DNA of 64,000 bases from an uncultured Lachnoclostridium sp. (GCA_948330435.1 CAOJBY010000015.1:1-64000), one strand, 5' to 3'; shown: positions 35,257 to 44,470, counted from the stretch's first letter. Numbers and translations are program-made. Notes: generated from the letters alone by a model not told the origin.

Positions 35257-35335
35257 GGGGTGTCATAAAATAAGTCAGAAGATTTTTTCGAATACTGGAT
35301 ACGGAAATGACTGATAACTTATTTTGTGACATCCC
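35257..35335. repeat. family A palindromic element, copy 3
   Basis: GGGTGTCATAAAATAAGT pairs with ACTTATTTTGTGACATCCC at the ends; the interior holds GGATAC and GGAAATGACTGATA. A T-run follows, so it can terminate transcription of the rhomboid-like gene. Confidence 0.85.
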
Positions 35336-35406
35336 TTTTTAAATCTTCCTACATATAGTACGATGGTATATGGGGGGAAAGAGTGTTATAGTTTTAACAA
35401 GTTAGT

Positions 35407-35536
35407 TGGTAAGGTCGCAAAGGCACACGAGAGGAACTTTCATGAGTGCCCTTTCGAATGAAAGTTTCTCTCATTACATGTGTGTTGAAGCGACTTTACC
35501 CTTTAGTGTTATCGCACAGCGATTAAAAATTAGGAG
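35407..35536 (+). promoter_or_regulatory. family B leader element, copy 1 (before the formate/nitrite transporter)
   Basis: The outer stem GGTAAGGTCGC (35408-35418) pairs with GCGACTTTACC (35490-35500) with one G-U. The inner hairpin is built on GAACTTTCAT/ATGAAAGTT with flanking GAGAG/CTCTC. It is followed by ATCGCacaGCGAT (35511-35523) and AGGAGG. The last hairpin is GTTGCgtaGCAAC in the other copies, so two base pairs changed together. It lies directly before the start codon in sense orientation. A spurious longer frame for the transporter would begin inside it at 35406. Confidence 0.8.
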
Positions 35537-35546
35537 GGATTTAGAA

Positions 35547-36338
35547 ATGAATACACCAGCGGAAATTGCACAAAATTATGTGGGGATTGGAAGAAAGAAA
35601 ACGGAACTGCCGATTGTAAAGATGATTGTTCTTGGAATGATGGCCGGCATGTTCATTGGTTTTGGGGCCATTGGCTTTCAGATTGCGACGGCGACTATCG
35701 GAGGAAATCTTGGAAAGTTTGTAGGAGCATTTCTCTTCCCTACGGGACTGGCACTTGTTCTGCTTGCCGGAAGTGAGCTGTTTACAGGAAACTGTCTTTT
35801 GGTGATTCCTCTTTTGGAGAAGGAAGCGACGATTGCAGGCGTTCTGAAGAATTGGTTTTTTGTATATCTTGGCAACCTGATAGGAAGCACGATCCTGGCA
35901 TTCCTGCTGGTATATGGTCATACGCCCTCTGCCATAGACGGAGCCCTTATGGATACCATGATGGCCACGGCTACGGCGAAAGTAGCCATCAGTGCGGGAG
36001 ACGCTATATTCCGTGGAATTCTCTGCAATATCATGGTGTGTCTGGCTGTGTGGATGTCTTTTGCCGCAAAGACGGCAGGCGGCAAGATTGCGGCTCTGTA
36101 TCTTCCCATTGTAGTGTTTGTTCTTGCAGGCTTTGAGCATAGTGTGGCGAATATGTACTATATTATGGCAGGTATTTTCTGTAATGGTGTCTATGGATTG
36201 GGAGAAGCAAGTGTGAATATGGGAAGTATGTTTGTGAACAATCTTCTTCCCGTTACCATCGGAAATATCATTGGAGGCGGTCTGGTGGGAGTTACATATT
36301 GGTTTCTTTACCTGAAAGGGGCAAAGAAGAACGCATAG
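35547..36338 (+). CDS. formate/nitrite transporter family channel (FocA/NirC type)
   Basis: The 263-residue protein has six membrane helices in the FNT fold. GMMAGMFIGFGAI, LVLLAGSELFTGNCLLV (the second half-helix with FTGN) and FEHSVANMYYIMAG near 200 are family signatures. It moves formate, nitrite or a related small anion. ATG 35547 is chosen because AGGAGG lies eight bases upstream; the frame extended upstream reads through the family B leader. A terminator follows at 36374. Confidence 0.92.
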   Translation: MNTPAEIAQNYVGIGRKKTELPIVKMIVLGMMAGMFIGFGAIGFQIATATIGGNLGKFVGAFLFPTGLALVLLAGSELFTGNCLLVIPLLEKEATIAGVLKNWFFVYLGNLIGSTILAFLLVYGHTPSAIDGALMDTMMATATAKVAISAGDAIFRGILCNIMVCLAVWMSFAAKTAGGKIAALYLPIVVFVLAGFEHSVANMYYIMAGIFCNGVYGLGEASVNMGSMFVNNLLPVTIGNIIGGGLVGVTYWFLYLKGAKKNA

Positions 36339-36373
36339 ATTTAGAGTGGTTGAGAATATTAAGAATGATAGCT

Positions 36374-36405
36374 AAAGGAACTGTTTGTTTTGACAGTTCC
36401 TTTGT
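36374..36405 (+). terminator. intrinsic terminator after the formate/nitrite transporter
   Basis: AAAGGAACTGT and ACAGTTCCTTT form an 11-bp perfect stem with an 8-base loop rich in T. A short T-rich tail follows. Confidence 0.8.
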
Positions 36406-36497
36406 GTTGCAAAAGAGGGTAAATGTAGTATTTACTGTGTTCCGTCTTATCACTATCTTGATTAAAAGGCGATTTGGAAATTCAGGAGGGAGAGGCG

Positions 36498-37730
36498 TTG
36501 ACATTAAAAGAAGAAATGCTTTTTATTGTGAAAGAAGCGATTGCCAGGGTGATGCCGGATGAGGCGGTGGTACGGGCATTAAAAGCCAGGAAGTTTAAAT
36601 CAGGGCGGATATTTGTGGTGGCAGCGGGAAAGGCAGCATGGCAGATGGCAAAAACGGCGGCGGATATTCTGGGAGAGAGAATGGATGCCGGTGTATGTGT
36701 TACGAAGTATGATCATGTGAAAGGGGAGATCCCCAATTTTACCTGTTATGAGGCAGGGCATCCTGTGCCAGATGAGAATTCTTTTCGTGGTACTCAGGCT
36801 GCTCTGGATATGGTATCCGGGCTTGCCTGCGAGGATACAGTAATTTTTTTACTTTCCGGAGGAGGCTCGGCATTGTTTGAAAAACCGTTGGTTTCAGGAG
36901 AAGAACTGGCTGACATTACGGAGCAGCTTCTTGCATGCGGAGCGAATATTACAGAGATGAACACCATCCGAAAGCGGCTGTCAGCCGTAAAGGGAGGAAA
37001 GTTTGCCAGGCTCTGTGCACCTGCACAGATATATAGTATTGTACTCAGTGATATTTTGGGAGATCCTCTGGATATGATTGCATCTGGTCCGGCTTATCCG
37101 GATGCAAGTACCTGCAGCCAGGCATTTGCCATTATGGAAAAGTATCATCTGAAGCTTAGTGAACAGGCATTGGAACTTATGGGAATTGAGACACCAAAGG
37201 AACTGGATGGTGTGGAGACAATCATTACAGGGAGTGTATGTGAACTTTGCCAGGCTGCGGCGGAGGCTTGCAGGGTGCTTGGCTATCAGCCTGTGATATT
37301 GACAGATCAGCTTTCCTGTGAAGCACGTGAAGCGGGTTCTTTCCTGGGAGCGGTCGCAAAAAGCTATCAGGGGACAAAAAGCAGCCTTGCCTTTGTGGCA
37401 GGTGGAGAAACCGTAGTACATTTGACGGGAAAAGGAAAGGGAGGCCGTAACCAGGAGTTGGCACTGGCGGCAGCAGGCCAGATTGCAGGGCTAGAGCAGA
37501 CGGCTGTTTTCAGTGTGGGAAGTGATGGAACAGATGGTCCTACAGATGCAGCAGGCGGCTACTGTGATGGCAGGACAAAGGAAGTCCTGGATGAAAAGGG
37601 AATTGACATTTATCAGGCACTTGTGGAAAATGATGCATATTATGCGTTAAAGGAGTCGGATGGACTGATTATAACAGGGCCTACGGGAACGAATGTCAAT
37701 GATGTTGCGGTGTTGCTTATTAAACGTTAA
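36498..37730 (+). CDS. glycerate 2-kinase (DUF4147/MOFRL family)
   Basis: The roughly 410-residue protein is a two-domain glycerate kinase of the GckA/TtuD type. An N-terminal DUF4147 domain carries VVAAGKAAWQMAK, GHPVPDENS and LSGGGSALFEKP, and SDILGDPLDMIASGP is also typical. The C-terminal MOFRL domain carries GGRNQELALAA, SVGSDGTDGPTDAAGG and TGTNVNDV. It makes 2-phosphoglycerate. The start is taken as TTG 36498 because GGAGG is eight bases before it; the next in-frame ATG upstream overlaps that site. A terminator follows the gene. Confidence 0.88.
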   Translation: MTLKEEMLFIVKEAIARVMPDEAVVRALKARKFKSGRIFVVAAGKAAWQMAKTAADILGERMDAGVCVTKYDHVKGEIPNFTCYEAGHPVPDENSFRGTQAALDMVSGLACEDTVIFLLSGGGSALFEKPLVSGEELADITEQLLACGANITEMNTIRKRLSAVKGGKFARLCAPAQIYSIVLSDILGDPLDMIASGPAYPDASTCSQAFAIMEKYHLKLSEQALELMGIETPKELDGVETIITGSVCELCQAAAEACRVLGYQPVILTDQLSCEAREAGSFLGAVAKSYQGTKSSLAFVAGGETVVHLTGKGKGGRNQELALAAAGQIAGLEQTAVFSVGSDGTDGPTDAAGGYCDGRTKEVLDEKGIDIYQALVENDAYYALKESDGLIITGPTGTNVNDVAVLLIKR

Positions 37731-37750
37731 AATCATTTCTTGACTATCAT

Positions 37751-37786
37751 ACCTCTATGACCTATCATGGTTATAGAGGTTTTTTG
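37751..37786 (+). terminator. intrinsic terminator after glycerate kinase
   Basis: ACCTCTATGACC pairs with GGTTATAGAGGT (one G-U) around a 6-base loop and is followed by six T. Confidence 0.9.
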
Positions 37787-37816
37787 ATGTGCGGATAAGA
37801 AAGGCGGGAAAGGAAT

Positions 37817-38869
37817 ATGAGTATTGAGGTAAGGGACTATGGTGTGACATCGGATGGGCAGCAGGTAAAGCAGTATGTCATGGTGAACAGCCAGGGAATG
37901 AAAGCGGTATTGCTCAATTATGGTGCTGTGATTACAGAGCTTCATGTGCCGGATAAAAAGGACAATCTTGTGGATGTAGCCTGGGGCTATGAGAGCATTG
38001 TCGGCTATGAGGTGAATACCCCGGGGTTTGGCTCTGCCATTGGACGGAATGCGAACCGGATTGGAAAGGCTCAGGTGGAGATTGCCGGAAAGGTGTATGA
38101 GCTTCAGAAAAATGACGGGGAGAATAATCTTCACGGAGGAAATCCCGGTTACAACCGCCGTATGTGGAAAGGCGTGATTGCGGATGACAATAAGGTGGAA
38201 TTCTCGATTCAGAGTCCGGATGAAGATCAGGGATTTCCGGGAAATGCGGAGGTGAAGATCTCCTATACTTTGACAGATGACAATGAGCTGCGAATTGGTT
38301 ATGAAGCTTCTGCGGATCAGGATACGGTTTTTAATCTGACGAATCACAGTTATTTTAATCTGGAGGGACAGGAGTCTGACAATGTGCTGGAGCATCAGGT
38401 GTGGATCGATGCGGATGCCTTTACGCCTACGGATGATGGCCTGATTCCCACAGGAGAGCTTCGCAAGGTAGAGGGAACGCCTATGGATTTTCGCAAGTTT
38501 CATGCCCTTGGGGAACGGATTGAGATGGATTATGAACCTTTGAAGCAGGCCGGGGGATATGATCACAATTATGTTCTGAAGAATGAGGGGGCTTATGCCC
38601 TCTGTTGCAAGCTGAGATCCCTGAAGACAGGGATCGTGATGGAGGTTTATACGGATCTTCCGGGAATGCAGTTATACTGTGCAAATTTTCTTGACCGGGA
38701 AGCCGGTGGAAAGAATGGGCGGGTATATGGAAAGAGAAGTGCCGTTTGCTTTGAATCTCAGTATTTTCCGGATGCGGTTCACCATGAGAATTTCAAGAGT
38801 CCTGTATTCCGGGCCGGGGAAAAGTACCGCAGCATGACCGGGTATAAGTTTACAGTTGGCAATGAGTAG
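37817..38869 (+). CDS. galM: aldose 1-epimerase (galactose mutarotase)
   Basis: The 350-residue beta-sandwich protein has the GalM signatures: GYEVNTPGFGSAIGRNANRI, NLHGGNPGYNRRMW, NLTNHSYFNL with the catalytic His, and FESQYFPDAVHH with the catalytic Glu. It interconverts alpha and beta anomers of galactose or glucose. GGAAAGGA lies just before ATG 37817. It is followed 10 bases later by glpK, so the two are likely cotranscribed. Confidence 0.93.
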   Translation: MSIEVRDYGVTSDGQQVKQYVMVNSQGMKAVLLNYGAVITELHVPDKKDNLVDVAWGYESIVGYEVNTPGFGSAIGRNANRIGKAQVEIAGKVYELQKNDGENNLHGGNPGYNRRMWKGVIADDNKVEFSIQSPDEDQGFPGNAEVKISYTLTDDNELRIGYEASADQDTVFNLTNHSYFNLEGQESDNVLEHQVWIDADAFTPTDDGLIPTGELRKVEGTPMDFRKFHALGERIEMDYEPLKQAGGYDHNYVLKNEGAYALCCKLRSLKTGIVMEVYTDLPGMQLYCANFLDREAGGKNGRVYGKRSAVCFESQYFPDAVHHENFKSPVFRAGEKYRSMTGYKFTVGNE

Positions 38870-38879
38870 GAGAGAGAGC

Positions 38880-40376
38880 ATGGCAAAGTATATTATGGCA
38901 CTGGATTCGGGAACCACCAGCAATCGCTGTATTCTTTTTAATGAAAAGGGAGAAATGTGCAGTGTGGCTCAAAAGGAGTTCACCCAGCACTTTCCGAAGC
39001 CAGGCTGGGTGGAGCATGATGCCAGGGAGATCTGGTCTACACAGCTTGGGGTAGCGGTGGAAGCCATGTCCAAAATCGGAGCGTCAGCTTCGGATATAGC
39101 AGCGATTGGCATTACCAATCAGAGGGAGACTACGATTGTATGGGACAAGGCCACAGGAGAGCCGGTCTGTCCGGCGATTGTATGGCAGTGCCGCAGAACC
39201 TCGGCCTACTGTGACGAGCTTCGGGCAAAGGGACTGACTGAGGTGTACCGGGAGAAGACGGGACTTGAGATTGACGCTTATTTTTCCGGAACCAAGCTAA
39301 AATGGATTCTGGACCATGTGGAGGGTGCCAGGGAACGGGCGGAGAAAGGTGAACTTCTCTTTGGAACCGTAGAAACCTGGCTGATCTGGAAGCTGACCAG
39401 GGGAACCGTTCATGTGACGGATTATTCCAATGCTTCCCGGACCATGCTGTTTAACATACATACCTTAACTTGGGATGAGGAGATTTTAAAGGAGCTTTCC
39501 ATTCCGGCTTGTATGCTGCCCAAGGTAAAGCCCTCAGGGTGTCTCTACGGGATGACGGATCCGGCATTTTTGGGCGGTCCGGTACCTATCGCAGGTGCGG
39601 CAGGGGATCAGCAGGCGGCACTTTTCGGTCAGACCTGCTTTGGAGCCGGGGAAGCGAAGAACACCTATGGTACAGGATGCTTTCTGCTGATGAATACAGG
39701 GGAAAAGCCAGTGTCCTCCAAGAACGGCCTGGTAACTACCATTGCCTGGGGGATTGACGGGAAGATCACCTATGCTTTGGAGGGATCGGTCTTTGTGGCA
39801 GGGGCAGTGATTCAGTGGCTTCGGGACGAGCTGCGGCTGATTGACAGTGCACCGGCTTCTGAGGAAGCGGCTTTGCGTGTAAAGGACACGGCGGGCTGCT
39901 ATGTGGTTCCGGCTTTTACCGGCCTTGGAGCACCCTACTGGGATCAGTATGCCAGAGGGATTATTGTGGGACTGACAAGAGGAGTGAATCGGGATCATAT
40001 GATTCGGGCGGCTCTTGAGTCTCTGGCTTATCAGACGAATGATGTGATTGGGGCCATGGAGGCGGATTCGGGAATTCCACTGAGAGATTTAAAAGTGGAC
40101 GGAGGTGCTTCTGCCAACAACTTTATTATGCAGTTTCAGGCGGATATCACCGGATCTCCCGTGAAGCGTCCGGCCTGTGTGGAGACTACGGCATTGGGGG
40201 CCGCTTACCTTGCAGGTCTGACAGTGGGCTACTGGAAAGATCAGGAGGACATCCGGAAGAACTGGCAGATCGATCGCTGCTTTGAACCCCAGATGGAGGA
40301 AAAAGAGCGAGCAGACAAGGTAAAGGGGTGGAAAAAGGCGGTGGGCTGTGCCTTTGGCTGGGCTAAGACTTCGTAA
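38880..40376 (+). CDS. glpK: glycerol kinase
   Basis: The 498-residue FGGY kinase phosphorylates glycerol to sn-glycerol 3-phosphate. It begins MAKYIMALDSGTTSNRCILF, and EFTQHFPKPGWVEHDAREIW, GITNQRETTIVWDK, and the C-terminal KVDGGASANNFIMQFQADI are glycerol-kinase signatures. The HPr-phosphorylated His loop typical of Firmicute GlpK is not obvious. ATG 38880 has GGAGAGAGA before it; an in-frame ATG at 38856 lies within galM. No glpF or glpD is visible nearby. Confidence 0.95.
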   Translation: MAKYIMALDSGTTSNRCILFNEKGEMCSVAQKEFTQHFPKPGWVEHDAREIWSTQLGVAVEAMSKIGASASDIAAIGITNQRETTIVWDKATGEPVCPAIVWQCRRTSAYCDELRAKGLTEVYREKTGLEIDAYFSGTKLKWILDHVEGARERAEKGELLFGTVETWLIWKLTRGTVHVTDYSNASRTMLFNIHTLTWDEEILKELSIPACMLPKVKPSGCLYGMTDPAFLGGPVPIAGAAGDQQAALFGQTCFGAGEAKNTYGTGCFLLMNTGEKPVSSKNGLVTTIAWGIDGKITYALEGSVFVAGAVIQWLRDELRLIDSAPASEEAALRVKDTAGCYVVPAFTGLGAPYWDQYARGIIVGLTRGVNRDHMIRAALESLAYQTNDVIGAMEADSGIPLRDLKVDGGASANNFIMQFQADITGSPVKRPACVETTALGAAYLAGLTVGYWKDQEDIRKNWQIDRCFEPQMEEKERADKVKGWKKAVGCAFGWAKTS

Positions 40377-40419
40377 GTGGTAATGCAATAATATTATAAA
40401 GACAAAGGAGAAAAGAAAA

Positions 40420-40962
40420 ATGAAAGATTTAAAAGGAACCAAGACAGAGCAGAATCTGATGACTGCATTTGCAGGAGAGTCTCAGGCAAGGAACAAGTAC
40501 ACGTATTTTGCATCCAAGGCGAAGAAAGACGGCTATGTGCAGATTGCGAAGATCTTCGAGGAGACTGCCGACAATGAGAAAGAGCATGCAAAGATGTGGT
40601 TTAAGCTTCTGGAGGGCGGCAGCGTGAAAGACACCATCTCCAACTTAAAGGCAGCGGCTGAGGGCGAGAACTTTGAGTGGACAGATATGTATGCCGGCTT
40701 TGCAAGGGAAGCCAGGGAGGAGGGCTTTGATCACATTGCCGAGCTTTTTGAGGGCGTTGCGGCTATTGAGAAAGAGCATGAGGAGAGATACCGGAAGCTT
40801 TTAAAGAGAGTTGAGGGTGATGTGGTATTCTCCAGAGACGGGGATGTGATCTGGCAGTGCTCCAACTGCGGACATATCTGTGTGGGAAAGAAAGCACCGG
40901 AGGTATGTCCGGTATGTGCTCATCCCCAGGCTTATTTCCAGGTGAAAGCAGAGAATTATTAA
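40420..40962 (+). CDS. rubrerythrin
   Basis: The 180-residue peroxide-reducing protein has an N-terminal diiron four-helix domain with ESQARNKYTYF, EETADNEKEHAKM and AAIEKEHEERY, supplying the expected Glu and His ligands. A C-terminal rubredoxin-like domain carries CSNCGHICVG and CPVCAHPQAYF. It protects anaerobes from hydrogen peroxide using electrons from NADH via rubredoxin. AAAGGAG precedes the start. It lies 43 bases after glpK. Confidence 0.96.
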   Translation: MKDLKGTKTEQNLMTAFAGESQARNKYTYFASKAKKDGYVQIAKIFEETADNEKEHAKMWFKLLEGGSVKDTISNLKAAAEGENFEWTDMYAGFAREAREEGFDHIAELFEGVAAIEKEHEERYRKLLKRVEGDVVFSRDGDVIWQCSNCGHICVGKKAPEVCPVCAHPQAYFQVKAENY

Positions 40963-40987
40963 TTGGCTAAAGGGGTGGGAGAATCAT

Positions 40988-41695
40988 ATGGACACTTATC
41001 AAAAATGGCTTGAGGAAGAAAAGGCATGGATTGGAACTTATTGCGGCAAGATACGCAGACAGTCCCTTTGCATTACAACACCGGCCATTCTGGTGGGAAC
41101 TACGATAATTATAGGAGGGCTGTCGGCTATTGGCGGGAGCATGGAGGACTTTGGATATGGGGCCTTTGGCGGCTTTATGGCGGGGGCGATGATCTGTGCC
41201 ATTTATCTGCTGATTTTGCTGCCGGGTTTGAATCCGAAACGGTATGCCAGGAAGATTGAAAAGAGTGTGAAAGGACTGTCTTTAAGTGAGACGGAGAAAG
41301 AACTGCTGGCCCGGGAGATGCTGGAAGCGGATGAGAAGCATAAGATTTCTTATACCATCGCAGGGCCGGGATCAAAAGGAACACCGGGACGGTTTGTGCT
41401 GACACCTCATTTTGCGTTTTTGGAGGGAAGTACGCCCTACGCTATTTTGGTTCGTCTGTCGGATATTGCCAGGATTGGCAGGGGCGAGGAGAAGAAGACT
41501 GCCACCCAGAGATCGGGCAATACGAAGAGGGTTTACTGGTTTACGCTGTATACCATTGGATTTTATCGGAAAGATCGGTTCCAGAGGAATCTGACAGAGA
41601 AAGATCTGCCGGACGAAGCTTTTGGATTTTTTGATGCCGGAATTCGGGAGCAGGTGATGCGGCTTTTGGCGGAGACGGGGATTCGGGTGGAATAG
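40988..41695 (+). CDS. hypothetical membrane protein
   Basis: This 235-residue protein is not recognised. It has two membrane helices (about 29-50 and 57-80) after a 28-residue cytoplasmic start, and a soluble C-terminal part (about 85-235). That part carries a beta-rich stretch (GRFVLTPHFAFLEGSTPYAILVRLSDIARIGR) like a small PH-type domain. GGGTGGGAG precedes ATG 40988. It follows rubrerythrin by 25 bases. A family A palindrome follows. Confidence 0.65.
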   Translation: MDTYQKWLEEEKAWIGTYCGKIRRQSLCITTPAILVGTTIIIGGLSAIGGSMEDFGYGAFGGFMAGAMICAIYLLILLPGLNPKRYARKIEKSVKGLSLSETEKELLAREMLEADEKHKISYTIAGPGSKGTPGRFVLTPHFAFLEGSTPYAILVRLSDIARIGRGEEKKTATQRSGNTKRVYWFTLYTIGFYRKDRFQRNLTEKDLPDEAFGFFDAGIREQVMRLLAETGIRVE

Positions 41696-41702
41696 GTGGT
41701 AC

Positions 41703-41770
41703 GGAAATAAGATATCAGCCATTTCTATAGCCGGACACCGGATATAGAAAAGTCTGATATCTTATTTCCT
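41703..41770. repeat. family A palindromic element, copy 4
   Basis: GGAAATAAGATATCAG pairs with CTGATATCTTATTTCC; the interior CGGACACCGGATATAGAAAAG is the family core. It lies between two convergent genes and can terminate both. Confidence 0.85.
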
Positions 41771-41807
41771 GACAGCTCCTTATTTGAGGGCGTTTTCGCT
41801 TCAATTG

Positions 41808-42491
41808 TTACCGTGCAGGCATCTGAAAGTCTGCAAGAGCCTTGTTGAGATAGTCGTTAAAGGGCTTCATGATTCGGAAAAGATTTGTTGCCTTTGCAAC
41901 AAATGCTTCCCCGTTTTTTAGTTCTTCATCCTGTAGGGGATATTCCAGATACCAGCTTTTGAACTTCAGATATTCCGCCTGGGGGTGTTCCTTTTCGTAT
42001 CCGGCGGGAACGTTTTTTAAGGCCGTTCCCTGTACGGCGAAATGTGCTTCAAACTCCGGCTCATGAATCAGCCGTTCCCATTCTTCGCCATTTTCTGTAA
42101 TGTAATCCCGCACCATCCTTGTGGCATCCTTGAACATGTCCGCAAATAAGCCGCCGCCTAAAAAGGACTGGCCGCCCGGCTTTATCATCAGATAATACCC
42201 CACGGGAACGGGCAGCTTTCCCTTGGAGGAAATGTGGGCACGAAATGCAGGATTGTAGGGGGATTTGTCGTGGCTGAATCGGGTGTCTCTTACCAGCTTG
42301 AACGTAAGCTCTTTCGGATTGTTCTGTAAAATACTGCTGTCAAACTTGCCGATCTCTAATATGAGGGCCGACAATAAGGCTTCAAACTCAGTGTTGGCGT
42401 TTTTGTAAGCTTCTTTGTTGGCATGGTACCATTCACGGTTATTGTTCATGCTAAGTGCCGTTAAGTAATCTAGTATGGATTGTGTGTTCAT
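41808..42491 (-). CDS. DUF2461-family protein
   Basis: The 227-residue protein belongs to the DUF2461 (TIGR02453) family of unknown function. The pattern ALSMNNNREWYHANKEAYKNA, RFSHDKSPYNPAFRAHIS and GYYLMIKPGGQSFLGGGLF is characteristic. No signal peptide or membrane helix is seen. It starts 15 bases after the ECF sigma factor gene on the same strand, so the two probably share a transcript. Confidence 0.9.
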   Translation of the reverse strand: MNTQSILDYLTALSMNNNREWYHANKEAYKNANTEFEALLSALILEIGKFDSSILQNNPKELTFKLVRDTRFSHDKSPYNPAFRAHISSKGKLPVPVGYYLMIKPGGQSFLGGGLFADMFKDATRMVRDYITENGEEWERLIHEPEFEAHFAVQGTALKNVPAGYEKEHPQAEYLKFKSWYLEYPLQDEELKNGEAFVAKATNLFRIMKPFNDYLNKALADFQMPAR

Positions 42492-42506
42492 GGATAATGG
42501 TCTCCT

Positions 42507-43358
42507 TTATGAATTCTGGACAATGGAAAGCTGGGTGGAAGCTAAAAATTCCTGTATGAGATGCCTAGTTCGCTCGGGCGATTCATAGGGCTTGCAGAAA
42601 GAAAAATCCTGCGACAAATCGTCAATGGCTTCCATGGCGTTTTTTACATCAAGCATGGTTTCCATAGGAATTTCCGTGGCTGTCGTGTAGTCTAACTGTA
42701 GCGGGTTGATCCTGTGATTTTCGATTGCGTAATTGATTCTTTCTTTGCATCTGCACCTGCCGCTGCCATATTCTCCGCAGTACTGCCCCAGAAAGTCCGC
42801 CATTTTTTTGCGTATTCGGGAAAGACGCTGGCGGTAGGCTTCGGGGGTTATTTCCAGAATGTCTGCGGCAATGCGGCTGTCAAGCTTAAACATGGTTCCC
42901 AATATGAAAATGCACCTGCTTTCTCCATCCAGGCATTGGAGCATCACGTTGGTACAGGACATTTTCAGTTCTTCCGCTAAAAGTTCTTTTTCCACATTCT
43001 GTGTCAGATCCGGCACGTCACGTATTTTCCCGTTTTCTATATCATCCCCGTAATACTCAAAGCTTAAGGGGTGATGAGCAAACATATGCTTTTTGTAATC
43101 TTTCAGATGATTGACTGCAATGCGGAATACCCATGTTGTAAAGGCACTGTCACCACGAAAAGAAGACAGGTGTGTAATCATTTTCAGCAGTATGTCCTGG
43201 GTGGCATCCTCGGCATCTGCAAAGGTTCCCAACATTCGCAAGGATAGATTGAATACCATGTCCTGCACGCTTGCGGCAAGGGTTTCCAGGGATTTTTTGT
43301 CCCCGGCTGTGGCTTTCTTTACCAAAGCCTGTAATTCTTCATTTGTTTTTTTGGTCAT
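42507..43358 (-). CDS. ECF-type RNA polymerase sigma factor with C-terminal extension
   Basis: The 283-residue protein has sigma region 2 (VQDMVFNLSLRMLGTFADAEDATQDILLKMI, residues about 26-57) and region 4 (ESRCIFILGTMFKLDSRIAADILEITPEAYRQRLSRIRKKM, about 150-192). A C-terminal extension of about 90 residues begins with a Cys-rich stretch CGEYGSGRCRCKERI, which may bind metal. No anti-sigma gene is adjacent. Translation starts at 43358 with AGGAGG supplied by the family B leader just upstream. Confidence 0.88.
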   Translation of the reverse strand: MTKKTNEELQALVKKATAGDKKSLETLAASVQDMVFNLSLRMLGTFADAEDATQDILLKMITHLSSFRGDSAFTTWVFRIAVNHLKDYKKHMFAHHPLSFEYYGDDIENGKIRDVPDLTQNVEKELLAEELKMSCTNVMLQCLDGESRCIFILGTMFKLDSRIAADILEITPEAYRQRLSRIRKKMADFLGQYCGEYGSGRCRCKERINYAIENHRINPLQLDYTTATEIPMETMLDVKNAMEAIDDLSQDFSFCKPYESPERTRHLIQEFLASTQLSIVQNS

Positions 43359-43367
43359 GCTTTTTTA

Positions 43368-43497
43368 CCTCCTATCTAAAGTTGCTACGCAACAGTACTA
43401 AAGGGTAAAGTCACTTCGACACACATGTAATGAGAGAAACTTTCATTCGAAAGGGCACTCATGAAAGTTCCTCTCGTGCGTCTTTGCGACTTTACCG
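43368..43497 (-). promoter_or_regulatory. family B leader element, copy 2 (before the sigma factor gene)
   Basis: Read on the minus strand, GGTAAAGTCGC pairs with GTGACTTTACC (one G-U). The inner hairpin is GAACTTTCAT/ATGAAAGTT, then GTTGCgtaGCAAC, ending TAGGAGG just before the start codon at 43358. It has the same build and same orientation to its gene as the copies at 35407 and 44526. Confidence 0.85.
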
Positions 43498-43633
43498 TCC
43501 AGCAGAAAACATTTCAGGGAAACAATTGACATTACTTAGCTGGACTATTTTATTAGACAAGGTTTACTTTCCTGTGTGACACATAATGATAATTTTTTAG
43601 AATATTACTAAATAGGGTGGCAGACAGTTTTTG

Positions 43634-44455
43634 TCAGGAAAGGATAATGGGGATTTCTATCTGCACAATGTAATCTTCTACCCGGTTGATGACTGTTTCG
43701 TTGATTCCTTTTTCGTAAGAGTAGCCGGTCAGTGTCATGTTCTGCTCATGGGCATACTTTAAGATCTCCTGATACCGCAGGGGAAGCATGTCCCAGGAGC
43801 CTTTGTGATAGGCCCTTAGATATTTTCCTTTTGGCTGTATATGCAGTCCGCTTTTGTGGCCGAGAAAGGGGATTTCGATGAACAGCTTTGTATAGTTGTC
43901 AAAATTGCCCTTTAAGATGCTGGCGACGGGGATCATGGAACCGTAGGCCGCATCATGGAGCCGTCCAAGCTGGTATCTGGCTGTTTCTGCGGTAATTAGT
44001 TCCACTTCTTTTTCGAATGTAATATTCCGGTCAATGTCTACGGTTACCAGACAGCGTTCGTCCTTTTCCACAATGCTGATTTCTGATAAATCCATGCTAA
44101 GAAGCGTGGACATGTCCTGCCTGTGGTTCACCAGGGTTTTCCGGACTGCCTGCAGGTGCATAAGCTGCAGGTCCAGTTCCGCTATTTTTTCATCCAGAAG
44201 ACATTTCAGATGCTGGGCGGAACGGTTTTTCATAAAGCTTTGTATCTCAGAAATGGACACATCCAGTTCCCGCAGCAAGAGAATTGTCTCCAGAATGGGA
44301 CTTTGGTGGTAGCTGTAATAGCGGTATCCATTCTCGGGATTGACGGCGGCAGGGCAAAACAGACCAATCTCGTCATACCACATGAGTGTTTTTTTATTGA
44401 TGCCGTGAAGTGCGGCAAATTGTCCGATTGTAAGTAGTTTATTTTTTTTGTTCAT
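43634..44455 (-). CDS. MerR-family regulator with GyrI-like effector domain
   Basis: The 273-residue protein starts with a MerR winged helix (LLTIGQFAALHGINKKTLMWYDEIGLFCPAAVNPENGYRYYS, about 5-46), a coiled-coil dimerisation helix (about 80-120), and a GyrI-like ligand-binding domain (about 125-273), the plan of BmrR-type multidrug sensors. It is divergent from a MATE efflux gene. Between them is a promoter with the 19-base spacer and dyad typical of MerR-activated promoters. It probably senses a drug-like ligand and activates the pump. Confidence 0.9.
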   Translation of the reverse strand: MNKKNKLLTIGQFAALHGINKKTLMWYDEIGLFCPAAVNPENGYRYYSYHQSPILETILLLRELDVSISEIQSFMKNRSAQHLKCLLDEKIAELDLQLMHLQAVRKTLVNHRQDMSTLLSMDLSEISIVEKDERCLVTVDIDRNITFEKEVELITAETARYQLGRLHDAAYGSMIPVASILKGNFDNYTKLFIEIPFLGHKSGLHIQPKGKYLRAYHKGSWDMLPLRYQEILKYAHEQNMTLTGYSYEKGINETVINRVEDYIVQIEIPIILS

Positions 44456-44470
44456 TTTTTCTTTTGGCTA

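Noticed and set aside
35406..35546. N-terminal extension of the formate/nitrite transporter
   Set aside because: The added residues are read through the family B leader, which is also present before unrelated genes; AGGAGG lies just before ATG 35547.
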